DNA of 64,000 bases from Hysterangium stoloniferum (taxonomy: Eukaryota > Basidiomycota > Agaricomycetes > Hysterangiales > Hysterangiaceae). Shown piece by piece: positions 10,113-21,209 of this stretch (the stretch's first letter is position 1; every line of letters starts with the position of its first letter). A model generated the notes under the pieces. That model saw nothing but the letters and a program-made list of their open reading frames with translations. It searched no databases and was not told where the DNA came from. Location: contig WHVD01000250.1 in the NCBI GenBank assembly GCA_015178975.1, positions 1 through 64,000 of the forward strand. Reading direction: 5' to 3'. Made by a program: the position numbers and the translations under genes.

Positions 10113-11244
10113 GGATTGCCATGAAGGGTTCCTTCTCCCATCTGAAGTTCGTTTCGTAACCAGCGACCCCAACCAAAGACAAATGCGGAGACCGTCATCC
10201 AGAGTATGGAGGGGTTACCGCCCTAGTCAACAGTCACTGGAACGCGAACCTTCCACGATTCCGGTCCCACATCTCTCACCAACGTCGAGGCTCCTTCCCA
10301 TCATTCACCCTACACACACTCCCTCAGCCCCGATTCTAACGCCTCATTTACCTCCCTCTTCAAACGCTGTACCAGTCCCAACCTCACTTGGGATGTCGAG
10401 GCCCCTTCCCATCCTTCACCCGACACACACTCCCTCTGCCCAACGCAAACCTTCCCCGATTCTGGCACCTCGTCTCACTCCCTCCCCGAAAACTATACCG
10501 GTACCGACCCAACTTCCGCCATCACCAGGTATCCCTCCCGACTCTCCGTATTCATATTGCGTGTCCTTGGGTAGCCCTATCCAGGACCTTCCACCAGAGC
10601 GAATGGATGTCGATTTAGACCCCCCTACACCGGACGTCATTGATCCCCCGGCAAGCAGAAAGGTGAAGGAGATGCAGAAAGCCACCACTCCTCTCCGAGA
10701 ACAATCCTCTATTCCCGTCCTTGACAGCCCGGTTCCCCTCACTGAGCCCGTATCTACAACTTTCTGGATGCGAGTAGCCGTCAACTACCCTTCCGAACAG
10801 TTTCCTGTCAGAAGGGTGCTATCGGAGCTCGTGCCAGTACTGCAACAACCGGTCCTTCAAGGGAGCCTCAAGGGTTGTCGCGGTCTGGCTCCGTTGTCGG
10901 AGATAATGGAGGATTTCTATCTCTCCTTCGAGGATCTCGCAGAGGGGAAGAACTTTGCACGAGCAGCACAGGAGATTAAACTCTCTATGTTCCGGCACAT
11001 CATAGTGGAGCTTCACCGTCTGCCCCCAGACTCAGCGAATGTCCTCTCTATTGCTGGCTTAGTAGATTTACTTGAGGCCCTCGTCCTGACGCCTCCCACA
11101 GAGACCACCGTGCAACCACACGTTCCTGCCCTACTGCCCGCGTCTTCGGTTCCCATCCCCAATGCTCCTCTTCTCGCGCGGATTTCCGCTCCGCCGGTTA
11201 GTGTCCGCGCAGTCGTTCGTTGCAGAGAGAAAGCCTACAGATGA
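10113..11244 (+). pseudogene. Post-pol ORF of the outer Gypsy element, 3' half
   Basis: This continues the frame begun at 2926. With one GGATT copy and the inserted element ignored, the codon after 3679 resumes here with no stop until TGA at 11242-11244. The undisturbed protein would have about 627 residues. This half starts with a Pro/Ser/Thr-rich region containing imperfect repeats around LPILHPTHTPSAP and IPVPT. A more ordered, partly helical region follows (EIMEDFYLSFEDLAEG, LSMFRHIIVELHRLPP). The first ATG in this half (10183) is internal, not a true start. The function is unknown. A Gag-like or accessory role is possible but not shown. Confidence 0.65.
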
Positions 11245-11417
11245 TGGACCGACTCCTTGTACAGGAATCCTAGTGATTTGACTCGGGCGAGAATAGCTGA
11301 ATCCTTCAGAGTAAAAAGGGAACGATGGGGAAACCTCATTTTGGACTTTGGGGGATCCTCACAGGAAGCTTGGGGCGGCGTCCCAGATGCTCTTCGACAC
11401 CTAGTATAGCACATCCC

Positions 11418-11434
11418 TTCGAACTGGGGGGCAC
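11418..11434 (+). promoter_or_regulatory. Polypurine tract of the outer Gypsy element
   Basis: The sequence CGAACTGGGGGGCAC directly precedes TGTAAAGGG, the start of the 3' LTR. This ties the post-pol ORF to the same element as the pol gene at the left edge. Confidence 0.65.
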
Positions 11435-12075
11435 TGTAAAGGGTATGCATATATGCATACCTGGACTAAGGAATAATAACCGGATTATAGTACTTTATTA
11501 TTTACCTTTTATTCTCTTTCTTTATATTCTTTCTATATTTCGAGCACACCTTGATTTGTAGTTCGAAGCTTTGTGTATACGTATGGGTGCCCTTGGCGCC
11601 AAACGATAGACAACTTTTTACCCAGCAGACACCACTTCGTAACGACTCAGACGTCGAATAACGAGAGGTGTCAAGGGTAGTATCTCAGCTACCATAAAGG
11701 TAGCATTCTCTAGTCTACTAATAGCCTTTTGAACTCGAACCGCTAAGGTCGAGTTCCGCTTTCAAGATTCTGTGCTCGTTGACACCGTAGTCGACTCACG
11801 CTACTAATACTCTATCCTAGACTCTCGGTCTTTAGCTGAGTATCTTTCTTATTTCTAGCTACTAGTTGTACCGTAAAGGGTCAACTCGTTATCTTACTGT
11901 TCTAAGCCGTCGCAAGCAACTATACAGTTGCTCTTGAGGCGTGCAGTGCGTTCTTATACTAGTACTAACAGTCTAGTAGTCTATAGTATTGTACTGACGG
12001 TCAATACTCTCTAATAGTAGTTGAATAAACACTATTCTTCGTATATAGAGCGGTCAGAACCCACCACTCTTCACA
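11435..12075 (+). repeat. 3' LTR of the outer Gypsy element
   Basis: A 641-bp segment from TGTAAAGGGTATGC to CACTCTTCACA, with TGT...ACA ends and a polypurine tract just upstream. The first about 600 bp recur inverted at 12081-12647 at roughly 80 percent identity. The 5' LTR lies outside the window. Confidence 0.75.
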
Positions 12076-12647
12076 AGTATTGACCATTCTGTACAATACT
12101 GTAGCTTACTAGACTGATAGTACTAGTAAAAGACGCACTACACGTCACAAGAGCAATTGTACAGTTGCTCATGACGATAAGGACTGGAGAAAAGAAGAGT
12201 TGACCTTTATGGTACAACTTGTAGCTAGAAGTAAGAAAGATAATCAGCGAAAGACTGAATATCAAAAGTAGAGATATAGCAGCGCGAGTCGACTATAGTG
12301 TCGACGAGCGCAAAGACTTGAGAGTGGGACTCGACCTTCGCGGTTCAAGTTCAAAGATTATTAGTATGCAATAAGTTGCTACTTTTATAAGTAGCTGAGA
12401 TGTTACCCTTGACACCTCTCGCTATTCGACGTCTGGGTCGTTACGAGGTGGTGTCTGCTGGGTAAAAGGTGTCTATCTTTTGGCGCCGAGAGTGCCCATA
12501 GGTATACACAAGACTTCGAACTAAGAAATACGGGTATGCTCGAAGGATATAGAGAATTAAAGAAAAGGAATAGAAACTAAATAATAAAGTACTATAATAT
12601 GCATGTTATTCCACTGTCCAATCATGCATATATGCATACCCTTCACA
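12076..12647 (-). repeat. Inverted, truncated LTR of the same family
   Basis: Read on the minus strand from 12647 (TGTGAAGGGTATGC) this matches 11435 onward, then stops after GGTCAATACT where the intact LTR would continue for about 70 bp. The outer element therefore appears to have inserted into this older LTR. The 5 bp at 12076-12080, AGTAT, would be the target duplication. Confidence 0.7.
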
Positions 12648-13411
12648 AGTGGCAACCTCTGATGTTTTTGGGCCTGCTGGATCAAAGTTGTCAGTGGATT
12701 CCCATTCTAGAGACAATCTGGATGATTGAGGGTTGAGAACATGCTCCTCTTCCATCCTGGATAGGCTCTACTAGGTGAGTGATTTTGGTTGTCATGGATT
12801 GCATCGATTCCTTCTCAATCAAAGACTTAGGTGTCTAGGCCCATTTATTTGCATTGTGGATTAATCCAAAAGTTTCCCCTTGTCTAATGATTCATGGTGT
12901 TAGCAAGGGGTTAGCGAGAGGTATTGCAGTGCTTTCTCTGTAGATGGCAGTCATGGGAGCAGCTAGTATACTTCCATCATCATTTTGCAAAATGATTCCC
13001 TTGACTATCCATTGGTCACCAGTAAGGTCTCCGATGTAGATTGGCACTAATCAAGCTGATTCTAGTTCTATAGTACAATCCTGTAGGGCTCATGCGACTC
13101 TTTCAGTATGCACCCCTTTATCCAGTTTGTGATGTATCTAGTATATCTTCACGAATTTACCCTTAATTTTCTGGGATTTATTTCTCTTATTTTATTCTAT
13201 TTTATTTTGTGTATTATTTCAAGAATTAGGCTGTTTCCTTTTAACTTCGAATACTCAAAGCTTCGAATGACATCACATTATGTAATCGAAGCCTAGAGCA
13301 GTCGAAATATAAATATAATAAAGCCGGGTTATCTAATTTGGGTGGCCGGGTTTTTATTATATTATATTACTACATATATGCACATTATTATCACGCGATC
13401 ACATGACATCA
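12648..13411. other. Region without a confident gene
   Basis: On the minus strand 12760-13060 has a mostly open frame with VPIYIGDLTGDQWIVKG and MTAIYRESTAIPLA, interrupted by stops. It looks like decayed coding sequence, perhaps retroelement protease or gag, but I cannot name it. 13310-13360 contains two copies of a GCCGGGTT word. The rest is AT-rich. Confidence 0.35.
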
Positions 13412-14393
13412 TGTCACGACGACATCATGACGCGTTCACAAATCATCACGAGTAGTTTTTGCAGCTGCCCAGCTGGGTTTATTTCCATTTCAGCCACCTG
13501 GCTTATTTTGCTTCCACCCTCGGCCATCCCGGGTCTATTTTCTGACTTGACCGGTTCGGATCTTCGGTTCGGATCTTCAAGTCAGGTGAGGAGTATGATA
13601 TCATAGCGGAATTATGGAAACTTCTTAGAAGCTTCTAAAAGTTTCCTAATTAGTTATTTAGATATTATTAAGCAGAACTCTCTACATGTATAAAAGGAGG
13701 CCTAAATCACTGAATAAATCACTACTTTACTACTATCAACAGCACCAGCTCAAAGCTTATCTAATCATTCTAAGGACAAAAATAGCCTTAGTCTGATATC
13801 TAACTGCAAGCATCTACACTTGCAGCATCTTGAACTCTTTGTCAGAACTCTTGAACTTAGCTAATTCATCTAAGTTCCCTCAGCTTCCCAGAAACCTTTA
13901 GGCTTACTAATCACTTAAGTAAATCTAAATTCTTATTACTGAAATCCCTGCCCATTTAGGTTATTCAAGAGCCCATTTTAACATCACAGTTAATCGATCT
14001 TTAAACAAACGCTTGGATATTCGACTCTCAGACAATCTCTCTATTTATAAATTATTTAACAGCTTGTTAAATCTTTATAAATAGTAAACTAAAAGGCTAC
14101 AAGAAAGCGAAGGCGTACGACAAGTTTCCACCAACTTATTGCGCATACATTCAGCTCCTGAACCTTTATTCTCAAGGAGAACTTAACTTTTGTAGAGCAT
14201 GTCACTACAAGTTCATCTGAATTTGTCAAGAGACCAAACAAATATTGACCTTAGTTGTTTAAGCTTAATAGCGCAGCTAATTAATCTATCAGTATTTAAA
14301 TTACTGTACCTTTATTTGTTTATTTCTTGAATCCCTTGCCGTGTCAACATTTGTTAATTATTTGAGAGAGTAAATAGCCGGATACCTTACACA
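13412..14393 (+). repeat. Candidate LTR of another retroelement
   Basis: The segment starts TGTCACGACGAC, has a TATA box with TATAAAAGGAGGCC at 13690 and ends CCTTACACA, followed by TTTGGAAGTC, a plausible primer-binding-site region. Weakly coding debris follows. No second copy is in the window, so the limits rest only on the TGT...ACA ends and the promoter. Confidence 0.4.
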
Positions 14394-15290
14394 GTTTGGA
14401 AGTCAATTCGGGTGAGTCACCAACTCATTCCTCAAGGGAAGCCTTGCTAATCGAGAAAGTTAATGGCTGCAGCTCTTTAGAGGAACTAGCTGGGATAGAC
14501 CCCACTCTTCCTGGGAGAATCAATCTGGATCCCAATGGCTGATCTCATAGCATCCTGATCTCATAGTTCACATGGAAATCCTCCCCAAGAAGAATTGGTA
14601 CAGTCATACCTCGGATGACATACATTTCAGTTGGAAATTTAAGGAGAGTACCGGTGTCAGGAACTGGAAAACCCACCAGACCTCTGGGCTCCCGGACCCT
14701 GTCCTACATGTTCCCAACCCTCTATATTGTATAGTTACAACTGGAGTTCCCATTGGAACCTGCACATCACCCTATATGCACCAGTTGTCGGACTCTGCCA
14801 GACCTGCACCTCAACCTGTCTATATCCAACAGTGTCTCACACACCAGTCCTCAGACTCCACTGGACCCACACATCAACCTGTTTATACCTGACTCTGTTC
14901 CCATCACCGGACTCCCAGAACCCCTCTAACAGAGCATAGAACCCACTCCTGTTATGGTCTGTCATGTGTCTCATGTACCAGTTGTCATATATTTTATCAC
15001 TTTGTTTCTCTGTTTAACCTTTAAGGGACATTAGTTAAATAGTAGAGGACTGGATCCTTTAACTTTGGCTCAAGAGTTTAAAATGTCATTGTTCTGATAA
15101 CATATGATTTATTGCTAGCTCTAAACCCTAGAATTAGCATATATTAACCCTAAGTAGCTAGGTGGCACTGCCATGGAAATTAGCAGAGTCATGGATTACA
15201 TACTAATAAGGTATCTCTAGCCCTTATAGTATGTAATCTACCTATCTCCTTGACTACATATTGAGGGAGATGACTCATTGGTGAGTTATA
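14394..15290 (+). other. Retroelement-like debris
   Basis: A short frame near 14455-14540 (VNGCSSLEELAGIDP) and an ORF at 14572-14892 could be the start of a gag-like region of the element whose candidate LTR precedes it. The frames are short and unlike anything I can name. 15050-15290 shows nothing beyond AT-rich sequence ending in the TA that borders a transposon arm. Confidence 0.3.
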
Positions 15291-15402
15291 CAGTGAGGGA
15301 CAAAACCCTTCCAATGATTTTTAGTTGTGCAAAGATCCTTGAATAATTCAAGAACCACAGTAGATACAGACCTGAAATTTGGGGGTTGGTTAGGTCTATA
15401 TG
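15291..15402 (+). mobile_element. Truncated Tc1/mariner arm (family A)
   Basis: These 112 bp start TA-CAGTGAGGGACAAAACCC and match the first 112 bp of the element at 18339-19941 with few differences. The match breaks off at GGTCTATATG. The arm fragment adjoins, and probably truncates, the 3' end of the nuclease gene that runs leftward from 21501. Confidence 0.85.
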
Positions 15403-16131
15403 TTTCACCCCAGGCGTGCCTGCCCTCCTTGATGATCACAACAGACAATTCTTGAATTGTTGTATCCTCAGAGTGGAGTCGATATTATCATACTGGGGGG
15501 TTAATAGTTCACTCACATTGAGGCATGGAGATGGACTTTTCATGAGACCTTGTATTAAAATCCCAGGCCACAGTAATGTGCGAAATTTTTCTAGAATAGT
15601 ATGTTCATGGCCCCAATCGAAGTAAAGCTCACAAAAGTGTGACAGCTTTCCAATATCTGCAGCCTTTGTCCACAGGGTAGCAAACCCTTGAAGGGACTGA
15701 TCATACCTTTCTGATGTCAATGGGTTGCTGTAGAGCTCCAAGATCGTCATCTCTGGGAACCTGGTGGGTAGAGTCTTGGAAAGTTGTGGATACTTATGTG
15801 GCAGCCTTCCACTTTTATTGGTCCATAGTTCGTCAACAAGTGATTTGTGCCAGCCAGGGAGAAAGGATTCTAGCTGCATAGGTGAGTACATACGAATGAC
15901 GTTGCCTAGACTTGTACCAAAGCCAGCTTGTGCTAAGCCCATAGCAATTTTAATTCCCATGCCTGGTATGTAGGACTGTGACGAGATAAGCTAAGGGTCT
16001 GAAATATGAAGAATGGAAGTGACACACAGTGCTGTAATCGCCACAAAATAAGGCTATAAGAAGGAATCCATCTTGGTCCAAGCCAATTTTGGGATGTTCC
16101 AGAATTTCGTTTGCCCTGAATACATAGGCAT

Positions 16132-16863
16132 TGTTAAGAACTGAAAACTGACTAATGTTGGTGGCTGACAGGGACCGATCGGAAGGACTTGGCTTCAGCT
16201 TATGTGCTGCACCCTCGCAAATATCTGTAGGGTGTCCTTAGATTTCGGACAGGTGAAGACTAATCCTAAAGAGTTCCTTTTGGCGAGATACCAATCAGAA
16301 CCGAAGGACAAGTTGAGTGTCGGGCCAAGGGGTCGGGGCTGGGAGTGGGTGAGCGCACATGAAGGTGGATGAGGGGATTCTTAGTATGAGACTGTTTACA
16401 GACGTATGAGGGTGTTCTGAGTCGATATTCTGATTGCCTAGTAACTACAACTACAGCAGGTTCATATACAAGTAACAGGCATCTAGAAAATACTAACGGG
16501 GAGAAAGGTGGAAAATGGTATTAACAATAAGCTTGACTAGGAACGGGAAGTTTATGATTAGTTTGGAGGCCGATGATAACCGAGAGCGGAATTACAGTAA
16601 AAGGAAATAGTTCGGGGACTACAAATATAGATAGACATATGTGAAACATAGGATAGAACGGATCAACATAATAAAAGGTATCAAAAGTTTAACCAGACAA
16701 TACGAGTATTTTGACATGGGCGTAAATGGAGTTTGATCATCGTGAAAGCATACGTCAGCTTCGGGGGCCGATGGTTTCCGATGTGGTGACTTGAATAGTA
16801 GCTTGAATTGTTGATAAGTGGCGATAACCTCAGGACCGATAGGGTTGCGACACGGTCGTAACA
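16132..16863 (-). mobile_element. Solo LTR of the TGTTACGACC family, minus orientation
   Basis: On the minus strand it runs TGTTACGACC to TTCTTAACA, 732 bp, flanked by the perfect 5-bp duplication GGCAT (16127-16131, 16864-16868). It resembles the LTRs at 3680 and 9194 at its ends but is a shorter subfamily lacking the CTCAGTCTC expansion. Its insertion splits the I-region exon of the nuclease gene. Confidence 0.95.
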
Positions 16864-17222
16864 GGCATGGTTTGTATCGTGCTTCTGGGCACCATTATAG
16901 GTTGTGTGTCCATTTATAATTGCAGAGAAGCTATGGATAACGGTTTTAGCTCCCCAAATGAGGCTGTCCCCATCACTGGTGATCACAGCATCAATAACGT
17001 GAATTTTATTCAGGTAAGCTAGTTCGGCTTCAGCTTCCCCAGGAGCCTATCATAATAATTTATGGAGTCAATTTGTGTGATAAAGGGAAACTTACAGTGC
17101 GGCAGTCAAACCCAAATGCGTCCAACATCTTTCGCAAACTATTGAGGAGCTCATGGTCCCTCTGTTTGATTGTTCACCTCTTTTCACATTGGGACACTGT
17201 GGACCATCAAAAATGAAAAGAG

Positions 17223-17944
17223 TGTTACGACTGTGTCGCAACCCTGTCGGTCCCGAGGTTATCGCCACTTGTCAATGTTTCAAGTCATCCTCTCGGAAAC
17301 CATCGGCCCCGAAGCTGATGAATGTTTTCGCGAAGATCAAACTCCGTTTACACCCACGTCAAAATAACTCGTATTGTCTGGTCAAACTTTGATACGTCCC
17401 CTTTATTATGTTGATCCGTCCAATCTTATGTTTCGCATATGTCTATCTATATTTGTAGTCCTTGAACTATTTCCTTTTATCGTAATCCCGCTCTCGGTTA
17501 TCATCGGCCTCCGAACTAATCATAAACTTCCCGTTCCTAGTCAAGCTTATTGTTAATACCGTGTTCCGCCCTTCTCCCCATTAGTATTTTCCAGACGCCT
17601 GTTACTTGTATATGAACCCGCTGTAGTTGTAGTCACTAGGCAATCAGAATATTGACTCAGAATACCCTCATACGCCTGTATCAGTCTCATACTAAGAATC
17701 CCCCCATCCGCCTTCGCGTGCGCTCGCCCACTCCCGGCCCCGACCCCTTGGCCCAACGCTCGACTTGTCCTTCGATTCCGATCGGTATCACGCCGAAAGG
17801 TACTCATTAGAATTAGTCTTCGCCCGCCCAAAATTTAAGGACATCCTACGGATATTTGCGAGGGCGCAGCACATAAGCTGAAGCCAAGTCCTTCCGATTG
17901 GTCCCTGTCGGCCACCGACATTAGTCAGTTTTCAGTTCTTAACA
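17223..17944 (+). mobile_element. Solo LTR of the TGTTACGACC family, plus orientation
   Basis: 722 bp from TGTTACGACTG to TTCTTAACA with perfect AAGAG target duplications at 17218-17222 and 17945-17949. It is the same subfamily as the solo LTR at 16132 but in opposite orientation. It interrupts the N-region exon of the nuclease gene. Confidence 0.95.
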
Positions 17945-18338
17945 AAGAGGAAGAATAGCAAGTTTCAAAATTCTTATAAAAAATTAATCGGAGCATGACG
18001 TTAATATGAGCCAAACACAGCGCACGTGCAGCAATGAGAGAAGAGAACTTGCAGGACTGTATTTTCCCCTTGTTGTGCAGACCTTGCTTCATAAAGCCAT
18101 ATGTAAGTATCAATACCAACTCTATATCCACCACTGAGGTTTTGACTTGATGCTGACCCATCCTCGATGGCTAGATTAAGTATTGACTGACTTCGTGCAG
18201 CTGGAGCAAGGACCTTAAATGTCAAACAACACGTCAGTGTATCGCTAGAGATATGTACAGTGACTCAAAAAACTCTTCCAATGTTTGGTACTTCAGATGT
18301 ATATCCTTGATAACTCAGAGGATAAAAATGCAGAAATA

Positions 18339-19941
18339 CAGTGAGGGACAAAACCCTTCCAATGATTTTTAGTTGTGCAAAGATTCTTGAATACCTCAAG
18401 AACCACTGTAGATACAGACCTGAAATTTGGTGGTTGGTTAGGTCTATATGTTATCCATATGCCATTAAAATATTATGACATAAGCACTGGTATTTTCCAT
18501 GCTATAAATAAAATAATAATAAAATCACATTGGAAGGGTTTTGTCCCTGGTATAAAAAGAACACAAATCAAACAATCTAGTACTTGGTATAGCCTCCCTT
18601 GGCCTTCAAAACAGCCTCAACTCTTCTAGGCATACTCTCTATCAAATACTGACAAGTAGAGGCAGGGATCTTCTCCCACTCTGTCTAAACCTCTCCCACA
18701 ACTCATGAATACTCTTGGGTGCCACTTCATACTCTCCCAGCCTCTTTTTGAGGTAATACCAGAGGTGTTCAATTGGATAAGGTCAGCAGACTGAGGTGGT
18801 CATACTATGACCACAAATCCATTATCTTTAAACCAATTGGTGGCCTTCTTGCTCTTGTGTTTGGGATCATTATCTTGCTGAAAGACCACTTCTTCTGTGT
18901 TCTTGCCATAATACTTCATGATTGCTTGAAGTTCATCTTCCAGAATGCTAACATAAAGGTCAGCATCCATCCTTCCATCAATTTTGGTGGAATATTCTGG
19001 TCCTTCCCACAACATACAGCTTCACAACATCAGATTTCCTCCTCCAAACCTGACTGTACCCTCAACCACCCTATCACTGAGCCCCTCTCCTGCCCTTTTC
19101 TATACCTACTTCCTCCCATCTGACCCCAAACAATTGATTTTTGTCTCATCTAACCAAACAAACCTCTTCCAATCATCCACAGTCCAGTCCTTGTGTCCCA
19201 GAGCAAAGCCCATCCTTGCCTTCCTATGCCTCTTAGTGAGTAAAGGCCTTTTTCTCTTCACCACAGCTCTCATTCCAGCTTTCTTGAGTGCTCTATGAAA
19301 AGTCTTCACTGAAATGGACTCTCCAGTCATACTTTGAAGGATTTTGGTGACCTCAGTGGCATGTTCTGCCTTCTGAGAAGTGATTTGTTAGAGGGAATAA
19401 TGAATATCTGAGGGAGAAAGCTTGCATGGATGGCCACCAGGTGCTTTGGCAAGTGATGGGCAATGGGTAAAGTGAATTCTGGATATAGTAAATTGACCTC
19501 TGCCAGTGATTGCAGAGATCTGAGAAGCAGACTTGCCCTTATTGAGCAAAATGAAAATGTGGCTAACCTGAGGAGGTGTAAGAGCTTTCATGGTGTAGAA
19601 TGTTGAGTTGTGGGGATGTTATTGAACTAGAAAGTGAACAGCTATATATATATCTAATTTTGACAGGTCACATGATTTTTATTTGCACTTCTTTGCATAT
19701 AATCAATAATGTTTTGTGCTGATCATGTGACTGGGACAAAACCCTTCCAATGTAATTTTATTATTATTTTATTTATAGCATGGGAAATACTAATACTTGT
19801 GTCATAATATTTTAAGGGCATATAGATAACATGTAGATCTAACTAACCACCAAATTTCAGGTCTGTATCTACAGTGGTTCTTGAGTTATTCAAGAACCTT
19901 TGCACAACTAAAAATCATTGGAAGGGTTTTGTCCCTCACTG
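18339..19941 (-). mobile_element. Tc1/mariner element, family A, complete
   Basis: 1603 bp with long terminal arms (18339-18552 and 19735-19941) starting CAGTGAGGGACAAAACCC, flanked by TA at 18337-18338 and 19942-19943. Removing it restores the left arm of element B. The transposase gene is on the minus strand. Confidence 0.95.
18577..19591 (-). pseudogene. Tc1-like transposase of element A
   Basis: A 1015-bp coding stretch, about 338 codons, the usual Tc1 size. N-terminal helix-turn-helix MKALTPPQVSHIFILLNKGK with GGHPCKLSP (19591-19388). A middle part follows at 19330-19106 (MTGESISVKTFHRALKKAGM, WLDETKIN with the first catalytic Asp). The DDE second half lies at 19015-18800 (MLWEGPEYS, QQDNDPKHKSK with the second Asp). 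After a frameshift near 18800 comes PIEHLWYYLKKRL with the catalytic Glu, ending at TAG 18577-18579. At least two frame breaks separate these parts, so it is probably inactive, though the catalytic residues survive. Confidence 0.88.
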
Positions 19942-20165
19942 TATCAAAAATATTTGTGAGCATGCTCTATCATATATAGATTGTGGAAATACAATTTCAT
20001 TACATAAGCTCCAAATATGGAAATACTACAAATATATATATACAGGAGTCTCATTGGAAGGGTTTTTTGGCTGCAGCCTTGATGACTATAAATGCTTATA
20101 GTCATGTGACCTTGTTGATTGTTCACCTCCAACTGGGTCCTATCAACAAAATCACATGATGTCAC

Positions 20166-21209
20166 ATGACCACATTGTGCTGGAGTATAAATACATGGCC
20201 TTTAGCGACTAGCAATGTCCCAATTCCCAAAATGTGCACTTTGTCTCTTGCCAGCCAGAATCATATCCTCTCACTGCTTGATGCTGGCCATACAGCTAGC
20301 CACATTGCAGCTCCTACTGGTTATGGCATTGGCACAGTCTTTAGACTTTACTCAAAGCATTGTTGTCATCTCTCTAAGTCTATTGGTGGTCACCCCTCCA
20401 AGCTTTCCCCTACTAATCTTCACTATGCACAGCATCTCATCAGCTCTGGGAAGGCTGACACTGCTTTTGATGTGGCCAAAGCTCTTAAGAATGTCACCAA
20501 CCAGTCCATCTGTACCCAAACTGTGTGCAATAGTCTCAATATGGTTGGGGGTGCCACAATAACCCTTCCAATGTTTGGTACTTCAGATTTACATCCCTGA
20601 TAACTCAGAGAATAAAAATGCAAAAATATCAAAGATATTTGTGAATATGCTCTATCATATCTATATTATGTAAATACAGTGCAATTGCATAAGCTCCAAA
20701 TATGGAATACTACAAATATTTATATATAGGAGCCTCATTGGAAGGGACTTTTTGTGAGGTTTGGAGATGGATTTGTGATATTATGGGGCTACATGCTCTG
20801 GGAAGGACCTGGGTATTCTTTCAAGATAGATGAGAGGATGGATGGGTACCTTTATCTCAAGATTATGGAAGAGAATCTTCAAGCCAGCCTAGCAATTATG
20901 GAAAATATGTGGGTAATGTCATCTTTCAGCAAGATCATGACCCTGAACACACCTGCAAGAAGGCCCAGACTTTGTTTCAAGATAATGATTTTAATGTCCT
21001 CCCATGGCCAGCACATTTTCCAGACCTCAACCCCATTGAATACTTGTGGGATCATAAAAAGAGGAGGCTAAGGGAGACTGGAGTTGTGGGAGAGGGTGAA
21101 GGAGGAGTGGAACAAGATTGATGTAGAGGTGTGTCAGAATTTGATTGAGAGTATGCCTAGAAGGGTTGCAGGTATGTTGAAGGCAAAGGACAGCCATACT
21201 ACATACTGA
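20166..21209 (+). pseudogene. Tc1-like transposase of element B, core replaced
   Basis: A TATA-like GTATAAATAC at 20187 precedes the gene. The N-terminal half (20226-20555) has the helix-turn-helix (ASQNHILSLLDAGHTASHIA, GGHPSKLSP). The C-terminal half (20754-21209) has MLWEGPGYSFKIDERMDG, FQQDHDPEHTCKKAQ (second catalytic Asp), FPDLNPIEYLWDHKKRRL (Glu) and, after one frameshift near 21110, VEVCQNLIESMPRRV to TGA at 21207-21209. The stretch between, including the first catalytic Asp, is gone. In its place is a 190-bp copy of the element's own terminal arm, so this copy cannot encode an active enzyme. Confidence 0.85.
20556..20748 (+). repeat. Internal copy of the family B terminal arm
   Basis: From ACCCTTCCAATGTTTGGTAC to CTCATTGGAAGGG this matches the B arm (compare the complement of 21245-21434) with moderate divergence. 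It sits inside the transposase gene and is bounded by inverted CCCTTCCAATG words. Confidence 0.85.

Noticed and set aside
2926..11244. Envelope protein in the post-pol position
   Set aside because: No signal peptide, membrane helix or cleavage motif is visible; the protein is basic, acidic and Pro-rich.
12071..12265. Hydrophobic minus-strand ORF as a small membrane protein
   Set aside because: It lies within the inverted LTR fragment and is not preserved in the direct LTR copy.
15436..15960. Stand-alone 174-codon gene
   Set aside because: Its start falls inside the XPG helix-hairpin region (IPGMGIKIAMG); it is the last exon of the broken nuclease gene.
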